Origin: Hungatella effluvii
GTDB taxonomy: Bacteria; Bacillota; Clostridia; Lachnospirales; Lachnospiraceae
Assembly (NCBI RefSeq): GCF_003201875.1
Contig: NZ_QJKD01000020.1
Coordinates: 44,275 to 108,274, forward strand
Reading direction: 5' to 3'
Length of the DNA: 64,000 nucleotides
The notes under the pieces were generated by a model, which worked only from the letters and a program-made list of their open reading frames with translations, made no database searches and had not been told where the DNA came from. Both the position numbers and the translations under genes were made by a program. Below, piece after piece: positions 33,493-41,930 of this stretch (positions are counted from its first letter, which is position 1; every line of letters starts with the position of its first letter).

Positions 33493-35180
33493 TTATTTTT
33501 TAATCTGATATCCACCCGGAAATATTCCCCTTCCCGGCTGTCTATGGTCATCTCGCTGTTGTCCCCGTATTCCAGCACAATGCGCCGGGCCAGGTTCTGG
33601 AGGCCGTTGTGCTCTGTTTTCAGTTCTTCCGATTTTAACATGGCCCGCAGGGTTTCCAGAGTGGCGCGGGGAATGCCTGGGCCATCGTCCTCGACGCTCA
33701 GATAGAGGTAGTCTTCCTCACACCATCCGCGTATGGCGACACGGATTTCCATCTTCTTCTTAAAACCGTATTTAATGCTGTTCTCGATGATAGGCTGTAA
33801 AAGCAGCTTTGGAACACGGTATCTCATGCACTCGTCCGCGAGGGCGGTCTCGCAGAGAAAACGGTCTCCGAACCGGGTCCGCTGGATATAGAGGTAGTCT
33901 TCTATGTATCTCATATCCTCAAGCAATATGACATCCTGCTTCGTGTTGTTGATGCTGTAGCGCAGAATATGCGTGAATTTCTCGATGAGGTGAGCGGCTT
34001 TGTCGGGCTCCGACATGATCAGGTACTTGATGGTGTCCAGCGTGTTATAGATAAAATGAGGATTGATCTGGGTCTGTAAGTTGCTGATCTCGATCATGCT
34101 GTTTAAACGGATTAAATCGGTGTTGCGCGTGTTCAGTTCGTTGATGCTCTTAACCATGCGGTTGATCTGGCTGGCGATCTCCTCGAATTCATCTCCGGTA
34201 TGGATTTCGATCACATGGCCGCTGTCGCCGTGGCGTATGATTCTCATCTCATCGGCCAGCATGCCGACCGACCGGGCATTCTTTTCCGCCATGAGTTTGG
34301 AGAGCCTCAAGGTCATGATAAACCAGATCACGCCCAGAAACACGATGGTCAGGATACCGATGGTAAGATAGAGCACATTTTTCGGGTAATAGATAAAGGA
34401 ATAGAGAAACACGCCCTCGTCCTTCATAAAATGGGACGAAAGCAGATACCGGTTTCCGTGAAGGAAGACCATGCGCTCCTGTGATTCATTTCTGAATTTA
34501 TTGGTATTCCGCTCCGGCAGAAATCCCTCGCGGGAGCAGAAGATGATATCCCCGTTTGTGGTGGTGATAATGTTGTCGTACTGATAATCGGAAAACAGCC
34601 GGGCCCAGTCATGGCCGTTTAAATAGGCGCCCACGAACCCGATGAGTTCGCCGCCGCGGTAAAGGGGCTTAGAGAAGACGTATTCCGAGGTGTCCCCGGT
34701 AAAATAGTAGACGGTGTGATAGAGGCTCGGGCCATTTTCGGCTGCGTTGTCGCAGACAATGCCGTTAAATGCGATCCGGTGCAGGTTCATATCATCGGCG
34801 CCGTAGCTGGTATAGACGATATTCCGGTTCCGGTCTGCCAGAATTAAGTTTAGGCGGATCGGGCTGTCTACATTGTACTTGCTTAAGGAGTAATGCACCT
34901 CGCTGCCGTCCGTCCCATCCTCGATGCACCGCGTAAAAACGGAGTCATTTTCCGTGTCGTTCAAGTAGGAATCCGTGGCGTAATAAGCCGTTTGAAAGGT
35001 GCTGGTCAGGAATTCAATGTGTTCCTGCACATTAAACCTGGTGTTTAAATAGTTAATCCCAAAAATAGCGGCTGAAAAAAACAGGCATCCGATGAAAACC
35101 AGGAAAACAATATTTCTGGTTGCCGCTTTTTCCAGCTGTTTTTGAAAAATAGTCTGTTCCCGTTTCTGTTTTAATGCCAT
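33486..35180 (-). CDS. YesM-type sensor histidine kinase
   Basis: 564 residues. Two membrane segments flank an extracellular sensor domain (about 45-280); a HAMP domain follows, then a His_kinase domain with the phospho-acceptor in QINPHFIYNTLDTIKYL, and an ATPase with ENSIKYGFK and DDGPGIP. ATG 35180 has GGGAGG upstream. The last codon and the stop (CTG TAG) come from the arm of the family B insertion; without it the frame would run on a few codons into the response regulator gene. Confidence 0.9.
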   Translation of the reverse strand: MALKQKREQTIFQKQLEKAATRNIVFLVFIGCLFFSAAIFGINYLNTRFNVQEHIEFLTSTFQTAYYATDSYLNDTENDSVFTRCIEDGTDGSEVHYSLSKYNVDSPIRLNLILADRNRNIVYTSYGADDMNLHRIAFNGIVCDNAAENGPSLYHTVYYFTGDTSEYVFSKPLYRGGELIGFVGAYLNGHDWARLFSDYQYDNIITTTNGDIIFCSREGFLPERNTNKFRNESQERMVFLHGNRYLLSSHFMKDEGVFLYSFIYYPKNVLYLTIGILTIVFLGVIWFIMTLRLSKLMAEKNARSVGMLADEMRIIRHGDSGHVIEIHTGDEFEEIASQINRMVKSINELNTRNTDLIRLNSMIEISNLQTQINPHFIYNTLDTIKYLIMSEPDKAAHLIEKFTHILRYSINNTKQDVILLEDMRYIEDYLYIQRTRFGDRFLCETALADECMRYRVPKLLLQPIIENSIKYGFKKKMEIRVAIRGWCEEDYLYLSVEDDGPGIPRATLETLRAMLKSEELKTEHNGLQNLARRIVLEYGDNSEMTIDSREGEYFRVDIRLKNKL

Positions 35181-35352
35181 GACGGCCTCCCATCGAAGGG
35201 CCTGCGGACAGTAACGGTCCGCAGACAGATATTCATACATGCAGTATAGCACAAGACTGCAAATAAGGACACATTTTTTAATAAACCGAGACCTTTTTTT
35301 CTGCTTGGTAATTCGATAAAATATGATTAGAAAATATCGGAGGGTGATACAA

Positions 35353-36807
35353 ATGGAGAACTATTACCTTGCAGTGGACATTGGCGCCTCCAGCGGCCGT
35401 CATATCCTCGGCACAGTGAAGGACGGAACAATCAGTCTGGAAGAGATCTACCGTTTTGAAAACGGCATGGTGAAAAGAAACGGCCATCTCTGCTGGGATG
35501 TGGAATCCCTGTTTCACGAAATCAAGATGGGAATGAAGCAGTGCGCGGCGCTGGGAAAGATTCCGTGCAGTATGGGAATCGACACCTGGGCGGTGGATTT
35601 TGTATTGCTGGACAGAGACGGACAGAGGCTGGGAGACGCAGTCGGCTACCGGGATGACAGGACGAAGGGCATGGACGAAAAGGTATACGAAGTCATTTCT
35701 CCGGAGGCCCTGTATGAAAGGACTGGAATCCAGAAGCAGATATTCAACACCATCTATCAGCTGATGGCGATGAAAGAGGAACAGCCGGAGGCACTTTCCT
35801 GCGCGGAGTCCCTGCTGATGATTCCGGATTACTTTCATTATATGCTGACCGGCGTGAAGAGACAGGAATATACCAACGCGACGACCACCCAGCTGGTCAG
35901 TCCGGTGACGAAGACGTGGGACTATGAGCTGATTCGTCAGCTCGGATATCCTGAAAAACTGTTTACCGGGCTGTCCATGCCGGGAACCGTGGCAGGGACA
36001 CTGACGAAAGCCGTGCAGGACGAGGTCGGCTTTAACTGCGAGGTGGTTCTTCCTGCGACCCATGACACCGGTTCCGCGGTTATGGCCGTACCGGTTCCGG
36101 AGAATGGGAAAAGAAAAGGCCATGAGACTGAAAAAATACATGATACGGACGACGGTCTGTTATACATCAGTTCCGGCACCTGGTCCCTGATGGGCACCGA
36201 GTTAAGCGAGGCCGACTGTTCTGCAGAAAGCAGGAAGGCCAACCTGACAAACGAAGGCGGTTATGATTATCGTTTCCGCTATTTGAAGAACATCATGGGC
36301 CTGTGGATGATTCAGTCTGTAAAAAAGGAACTTGCTGCGGCCGGAGAAGCATATTCTTTCGCCGAACTCTGCCGCATGGCGTCCAAGGAGACCATAAAAT
36401 CCATTGTGCCCTGCAACGACGACGTATTTCTCGCACCGGAGAGCATGACGGAAGCGGTAAAAGCGTATTTAAGAGAATCCGGCCAGGAAGTACCGGAGAC
36501 GGCCGGCGCGCTGGCGGCGGTTATCTACAACAGCCTGGCTCAGTGTTACAAGGAGACGGTGGAGGAACTGGAAGCCATCACAGGCAGGACGTATCAGGCT
36601 GTGAATATTGTGGGCGGCGGTTCCAACGCAGAGTATTTAAACCGGCTGACCGCAAAGGCTACGGGGAAAACGGTATACGCGGGTCCGGGCGAGGCAACCG
36701 CCATCGGCAATCTTCTGGCTCAGATGATCAGAGCCGAAGAATTCCAGGGGCTTGCGGAAGCGAGAGCGGCCGTATACCATTCATTTGAGATCAGCACATA
36801 TGTATAA
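35353..36807 (+). CDS. rhaB: Rhamnulokinase
   Basis: 484 residues, FGGY sugar-kinase family. ATP-binding phosphate loop DIGASSGRHI at the N-terminus, catalytic region MGIDTWAVDFVLLD, the adenosine motif ISSGTWSLMGTE, and a C-terminal NIVGGGSNAEYLN. It phosphorylates L-rhamnulose to its 1-phosphate. ATG 35353 follows GGAGGGTGATACAA. It heads the operon rhaB-rhaM-rhaA-rhaD. Confidence 0.93.
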   Translation: MENYYLAVDIGASSGRHILGTVKDGTISLEEIYRFENGMVKRNGHLCWDVESLFHEIKMGMKQCAALGKIPCSMGIDTWAVDFVLLDRDGQRLGDAVGYRDDRTKGMDEKVYEVISPEALYERTGIQKQIFNTIYQLMAMKEEQPEALSCAESLLMIPDYFHYMLTGVKRQEYTNATTTQLVSPVTKTWDYELIRQLGYPEKLFTGLSMPGTVAGTLTKAVQDEVGFNCEVVLPATHDTGSAVMAVPVPENGKRKGHETEKIHDTDDGLLYISSGTWSLMGTELSEADCSAESRKANLTNEGGYDYRFRYLKNIMGLWMIQSVKKELAAAGEAYSFAELCRMASKETIKSIVPCNDDVFLAPESMTEAVKAYLRESGQEVPETAGALAAVIYNSLAQCYKETVEELEAITGRTYQAVNIVGGGSNAEYLNRLTAKATGKTVYAGPGEATAIGNLLAQMIRAEEFQGLAEARAAVYHSFEISTYV

Positions 36808-36820
36808 CGGAGGAACGAGG

Positions 36821-37135
36821 ATGATACATAAATCATTTAAAATGCATCTGTATGAAGGCATGGCCGAAGAGTACGAGAGACGGCACAACCTTCTATGGCC
36901 GGAGATGAAGGACATGATCCATGAGTATGGCGGCCATAACTATTCTATTTTTCTGGACAGCGAGACGAATGTGCTCTACGGCTATATCGAGATTGAAGAG
37001 GAAGGCAAATGGGCGGAATCAGCCGACACGGCCATCAACCGCAAATGGTGGGATTATATGGCCGACATCATGGATACAAACCCGGACAACAGCCCGGTGA
37101 GTGTGGATTTAAAGCCGGTATTCCATCTGGACTGA
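36821..37135 (+). CDS. rhaM: L-rhamnose mutarotase
   Basis: 104 residues, the usual length. It shows the family pattern: an early Tyr-Glu-Arg-Arg-His (EEYERRHNLLWPEM), then YSIFLD, WWDYMADIMDTNPD and a C-terminal LKPVFHL. It interconverts the anomers of L-rhamnose for the isomerase. ATG 36821 has GGAGGAACGAGG directly upstream; the longer frame overlapping rhaB is not used. Confidence 0.92.
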   Translation: MIHKSFKMHLYEGMAEEYERRHNLLWPEMKDMIHEYGGHNYSIFLDSETNVLYGYIEIEEEGKWAESADTAINRKWWDYMADIMDTNPDNSPVSVDLKPVFHLD

Positions 37136-37175
37136 CCGGCGGTACAGATAAAATCAGAAAGAGGAGAATGATATC

Positions 37176-38426
37176 ATGACAGTAAAAGAGAGATATGAAG
37201 CCGCAAAGGAAATTTACCGTGCAGTCGGTGTGGATACGGACGCCGCCCTGGAGGCCCTGAAAAATATTCCGGTTTCCATGCACTGCTGGCAGGGAGACGA
37301 TGTAATTGGATTTGACGGGGCAGGCGCACTTTCCGGCGGGATTCAGGCGACCGGAAACTACCCGGGACGCGCAGGAACACCGGAAGAGCTGATGGCTGAT
37401 ATGGACGAGGCGCTCAGCCTGATTCCGGGAAAACACAGAATCAACCTTCATGCAAGCTATGCCGTATTTGAAGAGGGTGAGTGGGCAGACAGAGACAAGC
37501 TGGAGCCGAAGCATTTTGCAAAATGGGTGGAATTTGCAAAGGAAAGGAGCCTCGGAATTGACTTTAACCCGACCTTATTCTCCCACGCGAAGGCGGAAAA
37601 TGCCACATTATCCAGTGAAGTTTTAGAGATCCGCAAATTCTGGATCGACCATGTGAAGGCATGCATCCGCATTTCCGAGTATTTTGCAAAGGAGCTGGGG
37701 ACGCCATGTACCATGAATATCTGGATTCCCGACGGATTCAAGGACATTCCGGCGGACCGCACGGCACCGAGAGCGAGACTGAAGGATTCCCTGGATCAGA
37801 TCCTTTCCATCGATTACGACAAGTCCAGCGTGTTTGTGGCGGTTGAGTCCAAGGTTTTCGGAATCGGTATGGAAAGCTGTACAGTCGGTTCCCATGAGTT
37901 CTATATGAATTACGCTTCCAAGAATGATATTTTATGCCTGCTGGACAGCGGTCACTACCACCCGACAGAGGTCGTTTCCGACAAGATTTCTTCCATGCTT
38001 CTGTTCTTTGACAAGGTGGCTCTTCACGTGACGAGACCGGTGCGCTGGGACAGCGACCATGTAGTCTTATTTGACGATGAGACGAGAGAGATCGCCAAGG
38101 AAATCATACGCGGAGGGGCAGACCGCGTCTTACTGGCCCTCGATTTCTTCGACGCCAGCATCAACCGCATCAGTGCCTGGGTTGTAGGCATGCGCAATAT
38201 GCAGAAAGCGCTGTTAAACGCATTGCTTCTTCCGAACGGCAAGATGGCGGAACTTCAGAACAACAGGCAGTTCACGGAATTAATGATGCTTTCCGAGGAA
38301 ATGAAGACCTATCCGTTAGGCGATGTATGGGATTACTTCTGCCAGCAGAACGGCGCCCCGGTGAAGGAAGCATGGTTTGAGGAAGTAAAGAGGTATGAGG
38401 TCGACGTTCTCGCAAAGAGAAGTTAA
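37176..38426 (+). CDS. rhaA: L-rhamnose isomerase
   Basis: 416 residues, the usual length. It converts L-rhamnose to L-rhamnulose with a divalent metal; metal ligands are recognisable in AVESKVFGIG (Glu), LLDSGHYHPTE (Asp, His) and LALDFFDAS. The N-terminus HCWQGDDVIGFD binds substrate. It lies 40 bases after rhaM in the operon. Confidence 0.94.
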   Translation: MTVKERYEAAKEIYRAVGVDTDAALEALKNIPVSMHCWQGDDVIGFDGAGALSGGIQATGNYPGRAGTPEELMADMDEALSLIPGKHRINLHASYAVFEEGEWADRDKLEPKHFAKWVEFAKERSLGIDFNPTLFSHAKAENATLSSEVLEIRKFWIDHVKACIRISEYFAKELGTPCTMNIWIPDGFKDIPADRTAPRARLKDSLDQILSIDYDKSSVFVAVESKVFGIGMESCTVGSHEFYMNYASKNDILCLLDSGHYHPTEVVSDKISSMLLFFDKVALHVTRPVRWDSDHVVLFDDETREIAKEIIRGGADRVLLALDFFDASINRISAWVVGMRNMQKALLNALLLPNGKMAELQNNRQFTELMMLSEEMKTYPLGDVWDYFCQQNGAPVKEAWFEEVKRYEVDVLAKRS

Positions 38427-38512
38427 GGAGGCAATGCGGCCTCCGTGCCGTTATGGAATAGAAAAAAACGAGAATAAAAATTACAAGAACAGAAAGAACA
38501 GGTGTATATAAA

Positions 38513-39340
38513 ATGAAGGTAACAGAAGCAGAATTTGTAAAAGGCTTTATCCGTCTCTGTGACGACGGTTTCAAACAGAACTGGCATGAAAGAAACGGCG
38601 GCAACTTGAGCTACCGCATCAAACCGGAAGAAGTGGAATCCGTGAAGGAAGAATTAACAGACACGAATCCATGGCAGCCGATCGGAACCAGCGTTCCGAA
38701 GCTGGCCGGCGAGTATTTCATGGTAACGGGAAGCGGAAAATACTTCCGCAATGTAATCCTTGATCCGGCGGCCAACAGCTGCATCATCGAGGTAGACGAA
38801 GCAGGCGTGAACTACCGCATCTGCTGGGGCCTGGTGAATGGCGGACGCCCAACCAGCGAGCTTCCATCCCATTTGATGAACCATGAAGTGAAGAAAGAAG
38901 TTACCGGTGGAAAGCACCGCGTTATTTACCATGCGCATCCGACCAATGTCATCGCCCTGACCTTCGTTCTTCCGCTGGAAGACGAGGTATTTACGAGAGA
39001 ATTATGGGAAATGGCTACCGAGTGTCCGGTCGTATTTCCGGATGGCGTCGGCGTAGTCGGCTGGATGGTTCCGGGCGGACGCGACATCGCCGTGGCCACC
39101 AGCGAACTGATGAAGAAGTACGACGTTGCCGTATGGGCTCACCACGGCCTGTTTGCTTCCGGCGAAGATTTTGATCTGACCTTCGGCCTGATGCATACCG
39201 TAGAGAAGTCCGCTGAAATCCTGGTCAAGGTTCTGTCGATCCGTCCGGATAAGCTGCAGACCATTACGCCGCAGAATTTTAGGGATCTGGCAAAGGATTT
39301 TAAGGTAACACTTCCGGAAGAATTTCTGTACGAGAAATAA
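38513..39340 (+). CDS. rhaD: Rhamnulose-1-phosphate aldolase
   Basis: 275 residues, class II zinc aldolase. The metal-binding His pair is in IYHAHPTN and the third His in VWAHHGLF; NGGNLSYRI is the phosphate-binding site. It splits rhamnulose 1-phosphate into DHAP and L-lactaldehyde. Its last 41 bases overlap the convergent epimerase gene. Confidence 0.94.
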   Translation: MKVTEAEFVKGFIRLCDDGFKQNWHERNGGNLSYRIKPEEVESVKEELTDTNPWQPIGTSVPKLAGEYFMVTGSGKYFRNVILDPAANSCIIEVDEAGVNYRICWGLVNGGRPTSELPSHLMNHEVKKEVTGGKHRVIYHAHPTNVIALTFVLPLEDEVFTRELWEMATECPVVFPDGVGVVGWMVPGGRDIAVATSELMKKYDVAVWAHHGLFASGEDFDLTFGLMHTVEKSAEILVKVLSIRPDKLQTITPQNFRDLAKDFKVTLPEEFLYEK

Positions 39341-40214
39341 GAGGCCTGACTGCCATGGTGAGGTCGTGGGAGGCGCCTGGTTCCAGTCTTCGGACATGAT
39401 TTTTATGAATCAGCTCGTCCCCTTCTCCTGTGCGGGCTCCGGAACCGTTCCATGGCTCGATGCAGAGAAACGGCGCCCTATCCGGGTACACGGTCCAAAA
39501 TGCAATCGTCTCAAAGTCCGGATAGGAAACCTCGACGCCACGGCCGCTTTCCCAATGAACGAGAGAGACCCGGCGTGAAGTGATTTCGGGAAAATAAAGG
39601 GCATTGTCCTGGAAGAGTTCCCTGGAAAGGGGAATGATGCGGCCGTGCAGTTCGTATCCGCTTTCGCCGGAGAGATATTCTCCCAGAAAACGGTCAAAGG
39701 GCATGGCACAGGTGGATTCCTCTTTCTCAAATATAAGACAGTAGTCCTCGAAGACAGCGTCTTCCTCCATAGGACAGCAGAAGCCAGGATGGGCTCCGAT
39801 GCAGTAATACAGGGCAGAGGAGTCCTTGTTGGCGACCCGGTATTTCAGGAGAAGGCTCCCATGCTGCAGCTCATAGGTCAGCGACAGGCAGAAGGACCAG
39901 GGATACATGGTTTTTGTGTATTCACTGTCCTGAAGAAGGAAGGACACGCTGCAGTCTGTCTGTGTTATCCTGTGAAACTCCATATCCTTGCAGAAACCGT
40001 GCTTTGGCAGGCTGTATTCGCTTCCGTCTATTACGATCCGGTTGTCCCGGCAGCCTCCAACCACGGGAAAGAGGAGCGGGGAACAGCGGTCCCAGAAGCG
40101 CGGATCCCTCTGCCAGATGTATTCTTTCCCACTGCGGTCTTTTAAAGAAACAAGCTGTGCTCCTGTGCTGTCAATCACCGCGGTCAATTCTGAATTTCTA
40201 ATTGTAGTCAACAT
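39300..40214 (-). CDS. Aldose 1-epimerase family protein
   Basis: 304 residues with the galactose-mutarotase-like beta-sandwich pattern: an N-terminal STGAQLVSLKDRSGKEYIW, the catalytic-type His in GAHPGFCCP (about 150), and a C-terminal FLCIEPWNGSG with the Glu. It resembles the LACX-like subgroup. A role in the rhamnose pathway is possible but unproven. It is transcribed toward rhaD. Confidence 0.85.
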   Translation of the reverse strand: MLTTIRNSELTAVIDSTGAQLVSLKDRSGKEYIWQRDPRFWDRCSPLLFPVVGGCRDNRIVIDGSEYSLPKHGFCKDMEFHRITQTDCSVSFLLQDSEYTKTMYPWSFCLSLTYELQHGSLLLKYRVANKDSSALYYCIGAHPGFCCPMEEDAVFEDYCLIFEKEESTCAMPFDRFLGEYLSGESGYELHGRIIPLSRELFQDNALYFPEITSRRVSLVHWESGRGVEVSYPDFETIAFWTVYPDRAPFLCIEPWNGSGARTGEGDELIHKNHVRRLEPGASHDLTMAVRPLISRTEILPEVLP

Positions 40215-40229
40215 AAATCTTCCCCATTT

Positions 40230-40532
40230 CTGTAGTTACAGCTTACCGCCCCCGGCTCGCCTCAACCGCCTGGTCTGCTCTGCCGGATTGAGTTCCGTTT
40301 CTTGTGACTTTGCAGGGGATTAGAAGTTCTTAACGCGTAGGGTTTTTCGTTCAAGGGAAATGCCCACCTGTTTGAGCGCAGCGAGTTTGGGCATTTCTCT
40401 TGGTTTTTAGAAAAATTCTGCACGTTTAGAACTTCTTATCCCCGAAACCGGAACCAGAAACGGAACTCAATCCGGCAGAGCAGACCAGGCGGTTGAGGCG
40501 AGCCGGGGGCGGTAAGCTGTAAATTGATACAG
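40230..40532. repeat. Family B palindromic element, copy 2
   Basis: The perfectly matched part runs from 40236 to 40522, again 287 bases, with arms of about 65 bases. Outside it, CTGTAGTT (left) and TACAG (right) suggest ends like those of copy 1. The core is highly similar to copy 1; the arms are largely different in sequence but self-complementary. No clear target duplication is visible. It occupies most of the 417 bases between the epimerase and the ROK gene. Confidence 0.85.
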
Positions 40533-40553
40533 ATACTATACCATCCTTTTTGC

Positions 40554-40582
40554 TTGCCGGAAACAGGAATATCGAGTATGAT
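40554..40582 (+). promoter_or_regulatory. Possible promoter of the ROK regulator gene
   Basis: TTGCCG at 40554-40559, 17-base spacer, TATGAT at 40577-40582. A palindrome CTCCCGGGAG follows at 40593-40602. Confidence 0.5.
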
Positions 40583-40631
40583 AGTGATAGTGCTCCCGGG
40601 AGTACTCTAGTCAGGAAAGGAGGCTTGTTCT

Positions 40632-41795
40632 ATGCTTCGCATTGAAAACACCGGAAAATCTCAGATGAAATCCAGAAACAGGGTTCGCGTATTTCGCGAA
40701 ATTTTAAATCATGAAGGCATTTCCAGAAAACAGCTGGAGAAGCGCCTGGGCCTTTCTGCGCCGTCCGTCACGCGGGTGGTGGAGGAACTGCTGCGGGAGG
40801 GGCTTATTTGTGAGGAAGGCACCGAACAGACCCATATGGGGCGCCGTCCGGTTATGCTCTGCGTCAAAAAGAATGCCTATTACAGCGTCGGAATGAATTT
40901 AAGCAGATCGAGGCTTTACTACTGTATCAGGAACCTGGGAGGAGAACCGGTGCATTCCGGTGAAATAAGGCTTTTAGGGAAAACGAAGGGGGATCAGCTC
41001 TTAAGCCTGATGGAACATGCCGTCCAGGACTGCTTAGAGACTGCAGGCATTGAGAAGAAACACCTTCTTGCCATTGGTATTGCCTCCCGCGGAACGGTAA
41101 ACGAAGGAAAAGGAAGCGTAATCTATTCACCTGACTCAGGAGAGGAAATCCATGTAAAGGAATACATGGGAATGCGGTATGACTGCGAGATTCTCGTGGA
41201 AAACAACGTGATTGCCGATTTAAAAGGGCAGTATCTGGACTTGAGCGGCACCAACCGGAATCTGGTGTATCTCTACATTTCCGACGGCGTCGGAGGCAGC
41301 ATTATCTGCAATGGCCAGGTGATCGACGGAGAGAACAGCATGGCAGGTAAGTTCGCCCACATCCTCGTGGAGAGCGGAGGAAGACGGTGCGCCTGCGGAA
41401 AAAGAGGGCATTTGGAATCGTATGTTTCAAAGCCGGCCATGGAAGAGGCGTACTTCGAAGCCAGCGGGAAACGGCTGGAGCTGCCGGAGATATGCAGACT
41501 GGCTGGCGAGGGGGAGAAGGCTGCAGCCGCGGTCCTTAAGGATGCCATTGACAAACTGGCGATCGGCATTAATCAGATTCTTCTGGTTGTGAACCCCGGA
41601 ACGCTTGTGTTGTATGGCGATCTGTTCGAGAGCGTCGATGGGATTCTGGAGCGTTTGAAGCAGAAGACGAAGGAACTGGCCTTTACGGAGGAGATTGCCG
41701 ACAACTGCTGGATGGTGAGAGAGACGAAAAATGTCCGCATTGAGGATAGCATTGCCAGACTGTCTGTGGAACGGGCTCTGGAGATTATTGTCTAA
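40632..41795 (+). CDS. ROK family transcriptional repressor
   Basis: 387 residues: an N-terminal winged helix (ISRKQLEKRLGLSAPSVTRVVEELLREGL) and a sugar-kinase-like ROK domain. The zinc-site motif reads CACGKRGHLE, with His in place of the third Cys. These NagC/Mlc-type proteins repress sugar or sugar-acid genes and are released by the sugar. AAAGGAGG precedes ATG 40632. The palindromes in front of the next operon are likely targets. Confidence 0.87.
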   Translation: MLRIENTGKSQMKSRNRVRVFREILNHEGISRKQLEKRLGLSAPSVTRVVEELLREGLICEEGTEQTHMGRRPVMLCVKKNAYYSVGMNLSRSRLYYCIRNLGGEPVHSGEIRLLGKTKGDQLLSLMEHAVQDCLETAGIEKKHLLAIGIASRGTVNEGKGSVIYSPDSGEEIHVKEYMGMRYDCEILVENNVIADLKGQYLDLSGTNRNLVYLYISDGVGGSIICNGQVIDGENSMAGKFAHILVESGGRRCACGKRGHLESYVSKPAMEEAYFEASGKRLELPEICRLAGEGEKAAAAVLKDAIDKLAIGINQILLVVNPGTLVLYGDLFESVDGILERLKQKTKELAFTEEIADNCWMVRETKNVRIEDSIARLSVERALEIIV

Positions 41796-41811
41796 ACTTA
41801 ATAAAAAAATA

Positions 41812-41909
41812 TAATTTCATATTGAAATAATATAGAGATGTGATATAATGATAAAAAGACAACGGGGTGTGTCTTAAAAATTTAACTAATTAATTTCAAA
41901 ATGAAATTA
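41812..41909 (+). promoter_or_regulatory. Promoter with twin operators ahead of the Tct operon
   Basis: TTGAAA at 41822-41827, 16-base spacer, TATAAT at 41844-41849. Two related palindromes flank it: TAATTTCA-tat-TGAAATAA (41812-41830, over the -35 box) and the perfect TAATTTCA-aaa-TGAAATTA (41891-41909, before the ribosome binding site). The arrangement fits repression by looping, probably by the upstream ROK protein. Confidence 0.72.
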
Positions 41910-41930
41910 TATGAAAAGGAGAGGCAGCAA

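Noticed and set aside
40230..40532. Target-site duplication for family B copy 2
   Set aside because: The bases on either side (ccccattt and atactata) do not match, so insertion cannot be shown for this copy as it can for copy 1.
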